From Flaccisagitta enflata (lineage: Eukaryota; Chaetognatha; Sagittoidea; Aphragmophora), in the NCBI GenBank assembly GCA_965153355.1, contig OZ231126.1, forward strand, positions 65,658,001 to 65,722,000: DNA of 64,000 bases. Direction: 5' to 3'. The position numbers and the translations under genes were made by a program. The notes under the pieces were generated by a model that was given only the letters and a program-made list of their open reading frames with translations, was not told the origin of the DNA and searched no databases. The stretch's first letter is position 1; each line of letters starts with the position of its first letter. This document shows positions 37,541-47,932 of this stretch, in pieces.

Positions 37541-38113
37541 TCATCCAAGGATCGCACATGGTCAGCGGTACCCGATGCCCTGCTTGGAAAGATAAGCTGA
37601 AGAAGTGGAGTGGGAGCAGGGCAGCGGCCCCAAAGAGCCGATGTCCTGTAGGACACAGGGGTGAATTTCCATATGTCCTGAGAGGGCATATTTGGGGTAA
37701 TTTTCCGTGATATTCATTGAGAATTTTGCATTTTTTCAATTTTTTGTCAATTTGCCATGTTATTCAATGGGAATTTGAGGCCTGAGAGGCTGGATTTGAG
37801 GCCCAAGAGGCTGGATTTGAGGCCCAAAAGGCTGGATTTGAAGCCTGAAAGGCTGGATTTGAGGCTCTAGAGGCTGGATTTGAGGCCTGAGAGGCTGGAT
37901 TTGAGACCTGAGAGGCTGGATCTAAGGCCTAAGAGGCCAGATTTGAGGTCTGAGAGGCCAAATTTGAGGCCTAAGAGGCCAGATTTGAAGCCTAAGAGGC
38001 TGGATTTGAGGCTTGAGAAGCTTAGGAGGGGGGGGACGTATATATTGTCAGACGGACGTAACGGTTCACCCCTGTGTCCTACAGTACATCGGCCCTTTGG
38101 GGCCGCTGCCCAA
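37541..38113. repeat. R2 element with associated flank
   Basis: The motif catggtcagcggtacccgat leads to the left arm gcagcggccccaaagagccg plus atgtcctgtaggacacaggg (37620-37660). The right arm is gttcacccctgtgtcctaca plus gtacatcggccctttggggc. About twelve units of gaggcctgagaggctggatt lie between. The unit is the reverse complement of that in the copy at 24718. Confidence 0.8.
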
Positions 38114-38421
38114 AAAGGCAGATAGAGTTGATAGGGGGTGGGAGAGGAAGTGGGTGAGACACCACATGATCTTTTTTATCGATCTATTTTGATTGATCTT
38201 TATGAGAAATCAAGTTTTTCAATGAAAAACAAAGGCCTTTGCAATCGATTTTTTATGACGTCAGAATATGAAAAAAATGACAAAATCCTTTGGATAATAG
38301 TTGATAATCTGTTTGTACACATGATGAAGAGTAGAATTCTTCCAATAAACCTTTGTACGGAATTTCCCCCTTGTCAAAGTATTGATGTCTGTATATGTCT
38401 CCGCCTATTTGTTGGGAAGAA

Positions 38422-38444
38422 NNNNNNNNNNNNNNNNNNNNNNN
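38422..38444. other. Assembly gap (23 N)
   Basis: A run of 23 N, about 110 bp left of the retrotransposon's left LTR. Its true length is unknown. Confidence 1.
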
Positions 38445-38519
38445 TTAGTCCGTCCGTCCCGTGGTCGTACATTCACTCAATTGGCAGTTTTTTTTTTTTT
38501 TTTTTGCATTTAAGGACAT

Positions 38520-38556
38520 TTTTAGCTGCGGACATGCAACTCTATAAGAGGCTTTG
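38520..38556 (+). repeat. Left half of the R1 copy split by the retrotransposon
   Basis: ttttagctgcggacatgcaa followed by ctctataagaggctttg. The R1 sequence stops at the LTR edge and resumes at 63141. Confidence 0.85.
38552..38556. repeat. Target-site duplication, left copy
   Basis: CTTTG immediately outside the left LTR, matched by CTTTG at 63141-63145. Five base pairs is the usual size for BEL/Pao. Confidence 0.9.
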
Positions 38557-39344
38557 TGTCGGTAAACCGATCAAAAATGGGCTAACTGGAAGGCCTACGA
38601 CCCTAACTGTCACGCTGAGAATCTACAGAACCAGGAAATGAGATGACAAAATCGTATATTCTCATATGGAAACGTAGAAACTGACAGTAAAGCAAAAGAG
38701 AAAGGGAAACATATCATGAGTAATGTACCTAATGCCAAAGAAGCCAAATGAATAATATGACGAAAATAGGGTCAATGATAGAAATAATGACCAGAATAAT
38801 GAGGGAAATAGGGTCCAATAACCGTAATGAGTAACCAATAATCAGAATAATGACCCAGATAATGAAGGAAATATGGTATGAATAATAGTAATAGATACCT
38901 CTGTCAGCGTGTAGTTAACCCGTGGACCGACTCTAATTATTAGGTTCCGAAAAGAGGAGGTACGATCGTGAATAGAGCCAGACCGAAAATGAACCAGAGA
39001 AGGAAAAAAGGAGGAAAGCGACGCGTCGCGACGTCGCGCCGCTTCCGACGCGACGGTGGCGACCAATCAGAAATCGTCTAATCTCGCGACACTCGATCTA
39101 GCCAATAAGAACGTGCCACGAACTGTCTAGACGTCTGGACGCTGGAAAGAAAAAGCCGGTAAACGGGTCTCTATGAGCCCTGAATATGGTCGGTAGATAT
39201 GGTGCCCGTGATAAATTGAATGGATCCATGAAAGACAAATAAAGCAGAACGGATCGAATAAATGAGGCAATAAACGCTATCTAAATATGAATAGATCCAG
39301 ATAAAGGATACCGGTTCTGAGGAAATGAGTTAGGCTTCTTGACA
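38557..39344 (-). repeat. 3' LTR of the BEL/Pao element
   Basis: A 788-bp repeat with TGTC...GACA ends, identical to 62353-63140 except at two sites. It contains a CpG-rich near-palindromic block (gcgacgcgtcgcgacgtcgc) around 39017-39060. The polypurine tract next to it identifies it as the 3' LTR on the minus strand. Confidence 0.95.
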
Positions 39345-39358
39345 CCCCCCCCGTTTTT
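39345..39358 (-). promoter_or_regulatory. Polypurine tract
   Basis: On the minus strand caaaaacgggggggg directly abuts the 3' LTR. This is the expected plus-strand priming site and fixes the element's direction. Confidence 0.8.
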
Positions 39359-41320
39359 GAACGGAAGGTAAGATTTCAAAGAAATACGCAATTTTCGAGA
39401 AAAAACTATAAATAGTCAATAGAAGTTTAGCTCATTTCTGAAGAAATAGTTCAGTAATAACGAAAACGTGTAAAAGATGGGCAGAGATAGCGATGTTCCA
39501 ATTAGTAAAGAAAGAGTATATCTATAATACGCCAGCGTCCAGGTGGTCAATTATCCTATATAGTAAATATACTTTCTTCATTGTTAATTCTCCTGTAACA
39601 ATCGTTTCCCCCAGTAATTATCACCGCTAAAAACAATGTATTGTTTTAAGCAGTAATGTATACTAAGAGAAAGAATCGTCACATGGGATCATAACAATTA
39701 CTGAATGTAACATTACCAATTGGTGTAATTGAGAAGCTAAAGAAAACAAAAACAATTCAATTTACCAACTTACCTTTGATATAGTTACAGCAGCTCTAGA
39801 TGATAACCAGTCATCCTGTATGATTATTGCTCCTCGAAGGCGGTGGTCCGTCTTCAAGAGCAAAATCAAACAGGATGAATTACCACCCCGAGACGCTGTA
39901 TCAATAGTACATGAAAGATTCAAAATTGAAATTACCATTGAGTAATTAGTATGATCTTATCTGTCAGACAAGTCATCATTTTCATGATCGTTGTTATACA
40001 AAATGAGTACAATTAATGCACTGTCATCCTGTGTAACTGTTATCATTCGAATTCATTTGTTGTCTAACAAATTCTATCATTCCAACTGACTCTCTATTTA
40101 TGTTTACACTGTTTACCGTATCAATGTGTTGTTTCAATACAAATGTATGAAAACAAATCTTGATTGTTTTTGTGGTGAAGCGACGTCTTGAGTATTCCGT
40201 TTTATTCGTGCGCAATTACATACAGTATCTATTCTAGTTGTTTCAGTCGTGAATAGTCGTCTTCGTATGCGCAAAACATCACAAAGGAGGGGGGGTGGGG
40301 GTGACTTTCGACTTGATCTGGATCGTGAAGTTGAGCATTGATCAATTAAGCGCGTTATCTAGAAGTCCCATTGTGCTGTAGTCAGTTTTGTTAAGTACGC
40401 GCAAGGCAAGGAATTCGTTCTTTACTTGTTCTGGAAGGTGACGTCGATGGGGAAGGGGAGGGGGGGGGGAGCGAAGCGGTGCGGCTCAAATACCGCGAAG
40501 TTGAACCGTTCGTATTGATGAATGAACCGTTTTGGTCGTAAATCCGATGGAAGACCCGCCTGGTCAAAATTTCTCCGATGATAGACCCGCCTGGTCATGA
40601 TTCCGTTGATGAGAGACCCGCCTGGTCATGAGCCCGGTGATGAAAGACCCGCCTGGTCATGAGTCCGTTGATGAGAGAGACCCGCCTGGTCATGAGTCCG
40701 GTGATGAAAGACCCGTCTGGTCATGAATCGTTGATGAGAGAGACCCGCCTGGTCATGAGTAAAGGCGATGTTGTACTTAGTCTCGAACCCGATGAGAAAA
40801 TGCCGTGCCGCAGTATCAAAGGTCCGAGATGTTACCCCTTGACTACCGTGGCGCGGCTGTTTGATGTCTTTATCCAATCATTGCCAAGTTCGTTGCGCTT
40901 ATAGCGATATGAGAGATGTTCATATGTCCAAATAGAGTTTCGTCAATTTTCTTTCTCGTTATCAGTCTCTTGTTTGTGGTTGCGGTTGTCATGGTGACTT
41001 ATGGCGCCTCTACACTCGCAACGTGTCGACCCGTCGTGAATGAAGAATGTCGGCGTTTTTAATGATTAATAAGTATCTGTCAGTAAAACAAAATGAATAC
41101 AGAGACTGAGAACGATTAAAAGAATGATTGACGAAATTGTGTGTTTTTTGGTGGTAGTGAGTTGTGAAGAGGCTCGGTCTGCCAGTTCAGCAAGCGCGCC
41201 CTGACAGCCCGTTTCTCTTTAATACAATGATCAATATATCAATTTACACAAATTAACGAGAAATATAAACACGACGAACAACAAGCTGAGTCCACTTTCA
41301 CATTCTATAAAATAGTTATC
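39359..41320. other. Element 3' non-coding region
   Basis: No supported gene. It contains the minisatellite at 40540-40762 and a block near 41175-41215 (gaggctcggtctgccagttc...) that recurs at 42353-42405 between two accessory genes. Confidence 0.5.
40540..40762. repeat. Minisatellite of about 31 bp, seven units
   Basis: Units of gatgagagacccgcctggtc plus atgagtccgtt, with small length changes, inside the retrotransposon's 3' part. Confidence 0.9.
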
Positions 41321-41326
41321 ACAGTC

Positions 41327-42148
41327 TCATTCTTTGTGTGGGTTGCCGTCATATTTGGTGGCCTTGTCGAGGAAAAGATGTAGTTTCTTCGATTTTCTTT
41401 TTGCCGATCTCTGTTTCTGTTCACAGAGTCCGACTTTTCTGTTGATGTGTTGAATTTTCTCTCTCAGTCGTTCGGCTTTTCCCATTATTTTCATCAATTT
41501 TCTCGCTTTACGGTTTGCCTTGAGGATGATGATGATCAGGCGATATGGGTTTGCCCTGTTGTATCGTATGGTTTGCCAATCTTCGTGGTAGAAATGCATG
41601 GCCGAACGTTGGAGGTCGCGGAAGAGGTTGTAAGGAAATAGTCCCATCTCGGTGACGAATTGGCTTCTTGGTTTTGGGCGGAGATATTCGTTGAAGATCG
41701 GCGGACAACCAAGGATGCTTTTAACGTGATACGCGATGCACGCAGTGTTGCGGTCGATGAGCTGGATCTGATAGGCGCATGCTCTGGCGTATAGTGCGCT
41801 TGGCCAGAGTGCCGCGATGTCCAGGTCGTGATTGCCGTCCCGTTGTATGCGTACTAGTGATCTCAGGCTGAAGTAGAAGAGGTCGTATCCTCCAAACGAA
41901 AGCTGATTGATGACATAGCAGATCATCGGATCTAGTTCTTCCGCAAGGCGCAATTGGTCCAACGGTGAGATGGTGTCGGTATTCTCGACTTCGTCGAACC
42001 ATTTGAGGATTTGCTCCGCGTTGATCGGACACTCATCTCGAGGGACACCGTTGGGATCGTAAATGATCGATCCGATGAGGTCTCTTGCCTCTTCTTCCTC
42101 CATGTACGCCAGGTCCAGGAATCTCTTTTTCATGTATTCGCGTGACAT
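41327..42148 (-). CDS. Accessory protein C of the BEL/Pao element (about 273 aa)
   Basis: Uninterrupted frame. I choose the ATG at 42148 (MSREYMKKRFLDLAYMEEEE) because from there the protein aligns by eye with its two neighbours; an upstream in-frame ATG at 42253 would add 35 residues unlike them. Shared blocks with protein A include EEARDLIG at the start, FGGYDLFYFSLRS in the middle, and GLFPYNLFRD...FYHEDWQTIR, followed by a strongly basic, helical C-terminus (KANRKARKLMKIMGKAERLR). No signal peptide or clear membrane segment. I do not recognise the family, and the function is unknown. Confidence 0.8.
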   Translation of the reverse strand: MSREYMKKRFLDLAYMEEEEARDLIGSIIYDPNGVPRDECPINAEQILKWFDEVENTDTISPLDQLRLAEELDPMICYVINQLSFGGYDLFYFSLRSLVRIQRDGNHDLDIAALWPSALYARACAYQIQLIDRNTACIAYHVKSILGCPPIFNEYLRPKPRSQFVTEMGLFPYNLFRDLQRSAMHFYHEDWQTIRYNRANPYRLIIIILKANRKARKLMKIMGKAERLREKIQHINRKVGLCEQKQRSAKRKSKKLHLFLDKATKYDGNPHKE

Positions 42149-42596
42149 TGTAAGTTTTGAAATCGAACGGTTTATGTGACAAGTCTCACTTGTTTGGAAA
42201 GTACTGTGAATATGAAGGGCATCAAGGGAGTGATGAACTATGATGTCAAACAAATATGAGAATACGACGAACGAATGTGATATATCACGAATATAAAATG
42301 ATGCGAGATGATTTCATGAATTGTTGATTAACTAAAATGTGGATGCATGTTGAGGTCTCGGTCTGCCTTGGTCAACAAGCGCGCCTTGACAGCCCGTTTC
42401 CGTGCAATAATTTGATAAAACAAAAATTCAATAAATTTTTTGATGGATTTTTCAATAAATTTTCAGGGAATGACTAATGTACCAAATGAAAACTCGAACA
42501 AAAGACGAATGAAATCATGACAACTGAAGTCTAAAATAGCAAAATGATCGCTGTTGTAATTGGTTGCCCAAAATGGCAATCTTTCGACCGTACTGG

Positions 42597-43547
42597 TTAA
42601 TCAAAACTGAGACGATGGAGATCCTCGATCATCGATTCATACTTTCTAGTGTTCTTTGTCAGTTTCCCTTCGGTTCTCTCCAATTTCTTTTCTAATGCTC
42701 GTTTCTCTCTTTTCAGCAAAGCGATCTTTCTCTCTCTCTTGAGATATTTATCAAAAATGTCATCTAGAACGAATTTGGTCCACCAGATGATGAATGGGCG
42801 TCTCTTATCGTGTCCGTGGTAGAGGGAGACGAATGAACGGTGGTCTGGAAGACGAAATGCCGGCTGGCAGAATTTTTGCCATTGCTTTAATCGGAGATTT
42901 CCCCAAATGTCTACCATGTTGTCTGGATGGTCGTCGTAATGTTGATGTTCGTAAGTCGAAAATGGTCTTTCCATCGCGATTTTGAAGTTTTTGACGAGAT
43001 ATGCGGCAAGGTTTTCTCGTAGTTTTGCTTGATACATCACCCCTGACGACATCTCGTTCAGTTTTTCGTCGTCGAACTGCAGGGTGCCTGTCCTCATTTG
43101 TAGCGCGATGATGAAGCATTCCATGCCGCCGGGGAAGTATTTATCAATGAGGTGGACGAAAATGTCTGGTGCGTTCTTGTAATATTGGAGAAAGGTATCG
43201 TAGTTGTGCGGGCAGTATTCCATCAGGTGAGTGAAGACTACCGCTCTGACGGCAAGTTGTGAGGTTTTGTCAATCGCGTAATTGTAGAAATGTTTCAGTT
43301 CCTCTACGTCGAGGCTTTGGAAGTCGGATAGAGCCAGGAAGAGAATGAGAGTGCCGTCATCGCGTCTGAATTCGGTAACGATGGAAGGATCGGGTCGTTC
43401 GTGATTGGGGCGAGTACCGAATAAGTTGACCGTGAACCGATGGCAACGACGTTGTTGACGGTTGTGATCAGATTGTGGTTGTATTCCCTCCGACAAGTCT
43501 TTGGCTCTTCTTTCTTTTCTTGTCATCCTTTTCGCTTTGATTTTCAT
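42597..43547 (-). CDS. Accessory protein B of the BEL/Pao element (316 aa)
   Basis: Uninterrupted frame from ATG at 43547. The start MKIKAKRMTRKERRAKDLSE nearly repeats that of protein A, which supports both starts. The middle (PDIFVHLIDKYFPGGMECFI) corresponds to the A and C blocks at the same place, and the C-terminus is a long basic coiled coil (KRERKIALLKREKRALEKKL). It sits about 0.4 kb from gene A and about 0.45 kb from gene C, all on the same strand. It is too diverged from A to be a recent duplicate. Unknown function; nuclear or RNA-binding roles are possible from the charge, but that is only inference. Confidence 0.85.
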   Translation of the reverse strand: MKIKAKRMTRKERRAKDLSEGIQPQSDHNRQQRRCHRFTVNLFGTRPNHERPDPSIVTEFRRDDGTLILFLALSDFQSLDVEELKHFYNYAIDKTSQLAVRAVVFTHLMEYCPHNYDTFLQYYKNAPDIFVHLIDKYFPGGMECFIIALQMRTGTLQFDDEKLNEMSSGVMYQAKLRENLAAYLVKNFKIAMERPFSTYEHQHYDDHPDNMVDIWGNLRLKQWQKFCQPAFRLPDHRSFVSLYHGHDKRRPFIIWWTKFVLDDIFDKYLKRERKIALLKREKRALEKKLERTEGKLTKNTRKYESMIEDLHRLSFD

Positions 43548-43960
43548 CTTGGACTGAGTTTGTGTGTTGGACTTACTTCGAATTTTGGACTTGAGTTAAG
43601 ACAAATGTACCTGAAATAGTTGATCAAACAATGTCCATCAAGACAACCATGACGATTATAGAACGTAAATTCCAGCGAATGGGATGGTAGAGATAGTAAT
43701 GAGGACGGTACAATTCTCAATCACTAGTTTTAATCAATTTGGAAAATAAATATGTCCGCTTTTTTGCTGGTAAATTAAAACGATGATTATCACGTTAAAC
43801 TAACTGATGAGTGAAATAAAGGCAAATCATGATGAAATCAATATGTGTTTGAAAACTAAATGGCGAAACTCGTTCCGGTTATGATAATCATCTTGCTAAT
43901 TAAGGGTCCAGCTATTCACGATGTAATGCGCAATAAGTTGTGTACATGCTAACACAAAAT

Positions 43961-44893
43961 TCATTTGAATTTTTTATCCTTGTATACGCGGATTTCAATA
44001 GCTTTGGTATTCGTTTTGTCTAGTTTCTCAACCAGACGTGAGATTCTGTCAGATAATTGCAGATGTGCGATCCACAATTTTCGGAGGATGATTGCTCTTT
44101 TGCATTGTTTTTTCCAATTCGAGTAGATCGCATGTTGTAAGATATTGTAAATGATTTGTGCCATACCGCACCTCCCGGCTTTGAGGATTTGCCACTCATA
44201 ATGATAGAATGGGAATGGTGGCTCGAAGTCGAATTTCAGTATTTCGTACGGGAATAGGCCCCAGTAATTATGAAATGGGGAAGCGAGTCCGTCTGGGTGG
44301 AGGAAGTCGTAGTTTTCCACGTTTTCGTCGAGGATGTAAAGGATATTGTAGAGTATGTAGCTCGAAGAGATCGCTACTTGCCATTTGACGCAGCCGTATT
44401 TTCTTGAATTGCTAATGTCACCGTCCATGCAGCCAAGTCTGTACCGCATGGTGTAGAGAGCGCCTTTTAGTCCACGCTTAGCGTAGCGGTTTACGAAGTG
44501 TTTCAACATCGGAGGTGCCGTTTCGACTGCGTTTTCATAGTCGTCAATGTCCATGTGAGGGCGCAATTGGATGTCTTTGAGGTAGAGAACGACCTGGTAT
44601 GCCAGGTAGTTGTTCACCGAAATTGGTCCCGAGTGGAAGACGAGGGTGAGGAGCGCGCGAAATTCGTCTACGTTCATTCTCATGACGTCATATTTGGGAC
44701 GCATGATAGCCATGGTGACGAGGGCGTCCTGTTCTTGTCGTGCGAATTCGATAAGTCCCAAACCGCCATAATCGACTAGTTTTTTGCGGATAAAGGATCT
44801 TGCCTCTTCTTTTTCTCTAAAGGATTTTTCCTCTTCCTTTTTTGCTAAGTTTATTTTTTCTTTTCTGGTTACGCGTTTTGCCTTTGATTTCAT
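43961..44893 (-). CDS. Accessory protein A of the BEL/Pao element (310 aa)
   Basis: Uninterrupted frame from ATG at 44893 (MKSKAKRVTRKEKINLAKKE). It has a charged N-terminus, a mixed helical body (MLKHFVNRYAKRGLKGALYT) and the block GLFPYEILKFDFEPPFPFYH followed by YEWQILK that recurs in protein C as GLFPYNLFRD...FYHEDW. The C-terminus is basic. It is the first of the three-gene cluster in transcription order and lies downstream of a region rich in ETS- and YY1-like motifs (45490-45730). No known domain recognised. Confidence 0.85.
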   Translation of the reverse strand: MKSKAKRVTRKEKINLAKKEEEKSFREKEEARSFIRKKLVDYGGLGLIEFARQEQDALVTMAIMRPKYDVMRMNVDEFRALLTLVFHSGPISVNNYLAYQVVLYLKDIQLRPHMDIDDYENAVETAPPMLKHFVNRYAKRGLKGALYTMRYRLGCMDGDISNSRKYGCVKWQVAISSSYILYNILYILDENVENYDFLHPDGLASPFHNYWGLFPYEILKFDFEPPFPFYHYEWQILKAGRCGMAQIIYNILQHAIYSNWKKQCKRAIILRKLWIAHLQLSDRISRLVEKLDKTNTKAIEIRVYKDKKFK

Positions 44894-44899
44894 TTTGTC

Positions 44900-46650
44900 C
44901 CTTCTTTATTTTCAGAATTATGGAATAAATGAATCTGTGGAGGAAACGACAATAAATCAATGAATAAATCATCCGACAATGAACGTCTCATCAGTTAAAA
45001 TGATATGGTTGTAATTAGTGGGTGAATCATTCGCCAAACAATAAATCCCAAATGGATGAATATTAATGCAATAAGTGTGAAAAGAAAAAATATGTTATCC
45101 GACAAAAAATTGGCGACCAGAACAAGTCGACTTGTATATGTCAATCAAATCTTCATTAGTCGGCATTTAAATAGAAATATTTTATCAACTGACTCTTAAC
45201 ACCAACTTCACCAATTATCAGTCGGTGTTTGACGTTGCGGGGAGGGGGGGCACATCGTCGGAGTACGGTGTCTATGTGCCTCTCCTCTCCGCGCTGTCTT
45301 CGCCCACATCGTTGAGTAGTGTCAGTCAGTATATGTGTTCCTCCCTTTGCAACCTTGTCGAACGCCAATTTTTAAAGGAGTCGACCATAGTCTTTTCTGT
45401 GCATCTTAATAGATTCCTTACTCTCTGTGCATTCGATAGAGGTGTCACAACACTCTCTGAGCCGTTCCGTTCTCTTACAATCATCAAACCCGTGAACCGG
45501 AAGTCAGCGTCGAAAGTTACTGCGGAAGTGACGCGTTTCCGGCACGCCCACTTCCGCAGTCGAGAAAAAGGAGATCATCGATCGACTCTCTCCACTTTCC
45601 TCCACCTCGTTACCCCAATACGCCGCCATCTTGATTTTCAGTCGAGAAAGAATCCCTCCACAATTTCGTGCGTCGAGATCCGTAGTCCGTTATAATTGTC
45701 GCCTCTGATTGGTTGAGAGGATCCGGAAGCCTTTGGCTAGCCATAATACATTTTGACTTTTCTCCAACAAAGCGGGCTAATATTATGGGTCCCATCGTTA
45801 TCATTTCGTTCGTCGCTAATCATATGCATTCGACACTGACTGTTCGACGGTCTGGATACGTCATTCATCGGTCAAGATTCAATTTTAAGTCGGTCAAAAT
45901 TTCGTCACATGTCGGTCAAGATTAGGACATCGTTGGACAGGATAAGATCATCTTCGTCTGGGATTTGCTCTTCAGTGGTCAAATAGTCGTCTTCAATTTC
46001 AAAGGTTGGTTGATGAGAGAAATATAAATTTTAGGTCAAAACACATATGAGTCGGGCCCCAATTCAAAACGAACCCGAAGATTCATTATTTTCATTTTAT
46101 GACCTTCAATTTTCCATTTTTTTTTTTTTAATGATTCCGAAATGAGATCAGGATAAACGAGTCATGAAAATATTAGTTGATTAAAAACTGATTATGATGC
46201 CGGTTGATATGCGTTTCGTGTTCCACAGATTTAACATTTATACACTATGTTACATGGCCATGAAAATATGCAAATTAGGTTTCTCGATTTAGTTTTGGTG
46301 TAAAGTGGATGGTTGGCCTCGGCAAGTACATCCCGTCAATCAAGCGCTTCTGGTTCACAAGCCGTTCGTTTGTGTGGATGTGTAGTATTGTATATGGTGC
46401 AAGTGTATGTGGCAATGTTAGAGAAAACAAAAAATCGACTATAATGTGCAATCAACAAGTAAAGATAGAATCAGCAAGGAATCCGCCTGTGCACCGCCAA
46501 AGGCGGCTCCCATCCAGGCGCAAAGCAGACGGATCCTTGAAAAAAAAATTGTGATTAAAGCCATTAGGGCTGAAGATATAGCCGAAAAGAGGTGGATACA
46601 TGGCTAAATGTTTATGACGCGTTATGACAGTAGGAATAAAGAATCGGATG
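44900..46650. other. Intergenic region between accessory genes, non-coding
   Basis: About 1.75 kb without a supported frame. It holds the promoter-like block at 45490-45730, described separately. Confidence 0.5.
45490..45730 (-). promoter_or_regulatory. Possible internal promoter for accessory genes A-C
   Basis: A cluster of GGAA core motifs (accggaagtc at 45496, gcggaagtg, tttccgg, acttccgc, tccggaagc near 45722) lies close to a minus-strand YY1-type site (caagatggcggc, at 45622-45633). ETS and YY1 sites are common in TATA-less animal promoters. A block here (cacgcccacttccgcagtcg) is shared with the region upstream of the spliced accessory gene. Promoter activity is inferred. Confidence 0.4.
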
Positions 46651-46659
46651 GTTATACCA

Positions 46660-47430
46660 TCACTCGAAATTGTGCGGATCTAAATCATCGAAAGCCGGGT
46701 TGGGAGGGGGTAGGGGTTGGAGGTGGGGGTTGACGTTGGGGTTGAAACCGGGGGGGCGTAATTCGGGGTTATCTCGATAAAATTGCCAAAAGGTATAAAC
46801 TTTGAATCTGCGGAAACTATGAAATAACCTTGATCTTTCTTTGGCTTCTTCTTTACGCTTATTTGAATAGTCAATTTTTTCTCGATATCTCTTTGGGAAT
46901 TTTAACTCGAAGGAGTATGGGTCGAAGAGGTCTGCTGGTTCTATGATGGTCATATAGGAGAAGGGATTTGGATTTGGCGGTGGTTCCAATGGGCGCCCGT
47001 CGAGTCTGGTTTTTAACCCGGAGAAGTCGATGACGTGTTCTCCTAGGTAATACACCGATTCTATCGCTTCCCTCCTCTCGATATATCCCTTGGTGTAAAA
47101 TGTCACATAATCATCCCCGTCGAAGTACGATCCTGTCTCTGATGGGTGTGCGGGTACGACCAAGGCGCTTATTTTCGGCAGTCTTGCGAGATAGCGTTCG
47201 TGTTCTCGACGGCTCTTCTCCTCTCGTGCCGACTTCTTCAAATCTTCTTTTGCGCGGTTTTGCGCAGCAACCGACGTCGTTGTTGATCGTGCGTCCCAAT
47301 ACTCGCTTGGAAGCGAGTGGACGAGGCGGACCGCGTTGACTCCTTTCTCCAACGCCATGGCGATTTGCTTCTGGCGTTTTTTTTGATTCTTTGACAAACC
47401 GATTATCGTACGGTGACCGTCAGCAAACGC
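46660..47430 (-). CDS. Spliced accessory gene, exon 3 (256 codons)
   Basis: Begins after the acceptor gtcatcaaattag in phase 0 with AFADGHRTIIGLSKNQKKRQ and ends DDLDPHNFE and a stop. The exon encodes a basic helical start, LVHSLPSEYWDARS, a charged stretch and a Pro/Asn-rich C-terminus (PPGFNPNVNPHLQPLPPPNP). No ATG lies near its start; the first Met is 25 residues in. This fits an internal exon rather than a separate gene. No recognised domain. Confidence 0.75.
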   Translation of the reverse strand, partial: AFADGHRTIIGLSKNQKKRQKQIAMALEKGVNAVRLVHSLPSEYWDARSTTTSVAAQNRAKEDLKKSAREEKSRREHERYLARLPKISALVVPAHPSETGSYFDGDDYVTFYTKGYIERREAIESVYYLGEHVIDFSGLKTRLDGRPLEPPPNPNPFSYMTIIEPADLFDPYSFELKFPKRYREKIDYSNKRKEEAKERSRLFHSFRRFKVYTFWQFYRDNPELRPPGFNPNVNPHLQPLPPPNPAFDDLDPHNFE

Positions 47431-47637
47431 CTAATTTGATGACATAAAAGGTGGGTTGATCAAATTTGATTGTACGTGTGTTTAAGTGTGATTGTGTCTA
47501 ATTAAGTGTGCAAGGGATATATATTTTGATATATTTCACCAAAGACGTATGGAGTATGTAATATACTAATTATATGGAATATACCAATATAGTATAGTCC
47601 GTGGCGTTGACCGCGTCAGTATTTGTATATCACCTAC

Positions 47638-47787
47638 CAAGTTCAGTTCTACATACAACTCCTGTGGATTGAGCTCTGCCCACATCTTCATTCCTTGGCG
47701 TTTTATCTCCTTCAGACACAGCGCTTCGAATCCCGCGATGTAATCGTTGTCGGCGCCTCCGTCACGAAGTATGCGACGATATACCGA
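47638..47787 (-). CDS. Spliced accessory gene, exon 2 (50 codons)
   Basis: A 150-nt exon between the acceptor caatcacctatacag and the donor TTG|GTAGGTGAT, phase 0 at both ends. It reads SVYRRILRDGGADNDYIAGF, then EALCLKEIKRQGMKMW and AELNPQELYVELNL. The in-phase junctions on both sides, with introns of 145 and 207 bp, support the model. On its own it could be a short frame starting at 47832. Confidence 0.7.
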
Positions 47788-47932
47788 CTGTATAGGTGAT
47801 TGCATGTATAATGTAAATGATTGATTATTCATCGTTATAGAGAGAGAATCAAGGTTTGCGGTAGTAATTTGAAGTTTTGTGAATAGTTCAATATGTGTGT
47901 GTGTATGTACAGAGTGTAAATGTGTATGTTAC

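Noticed and set aside
38842-39066. A 74-codon frame present in both LTRs
   Set aside because: It lies wholly in LTR sequence, spans the CpG-rich block and has no similarity to known proteins; conservation reflects the LTR duplication.
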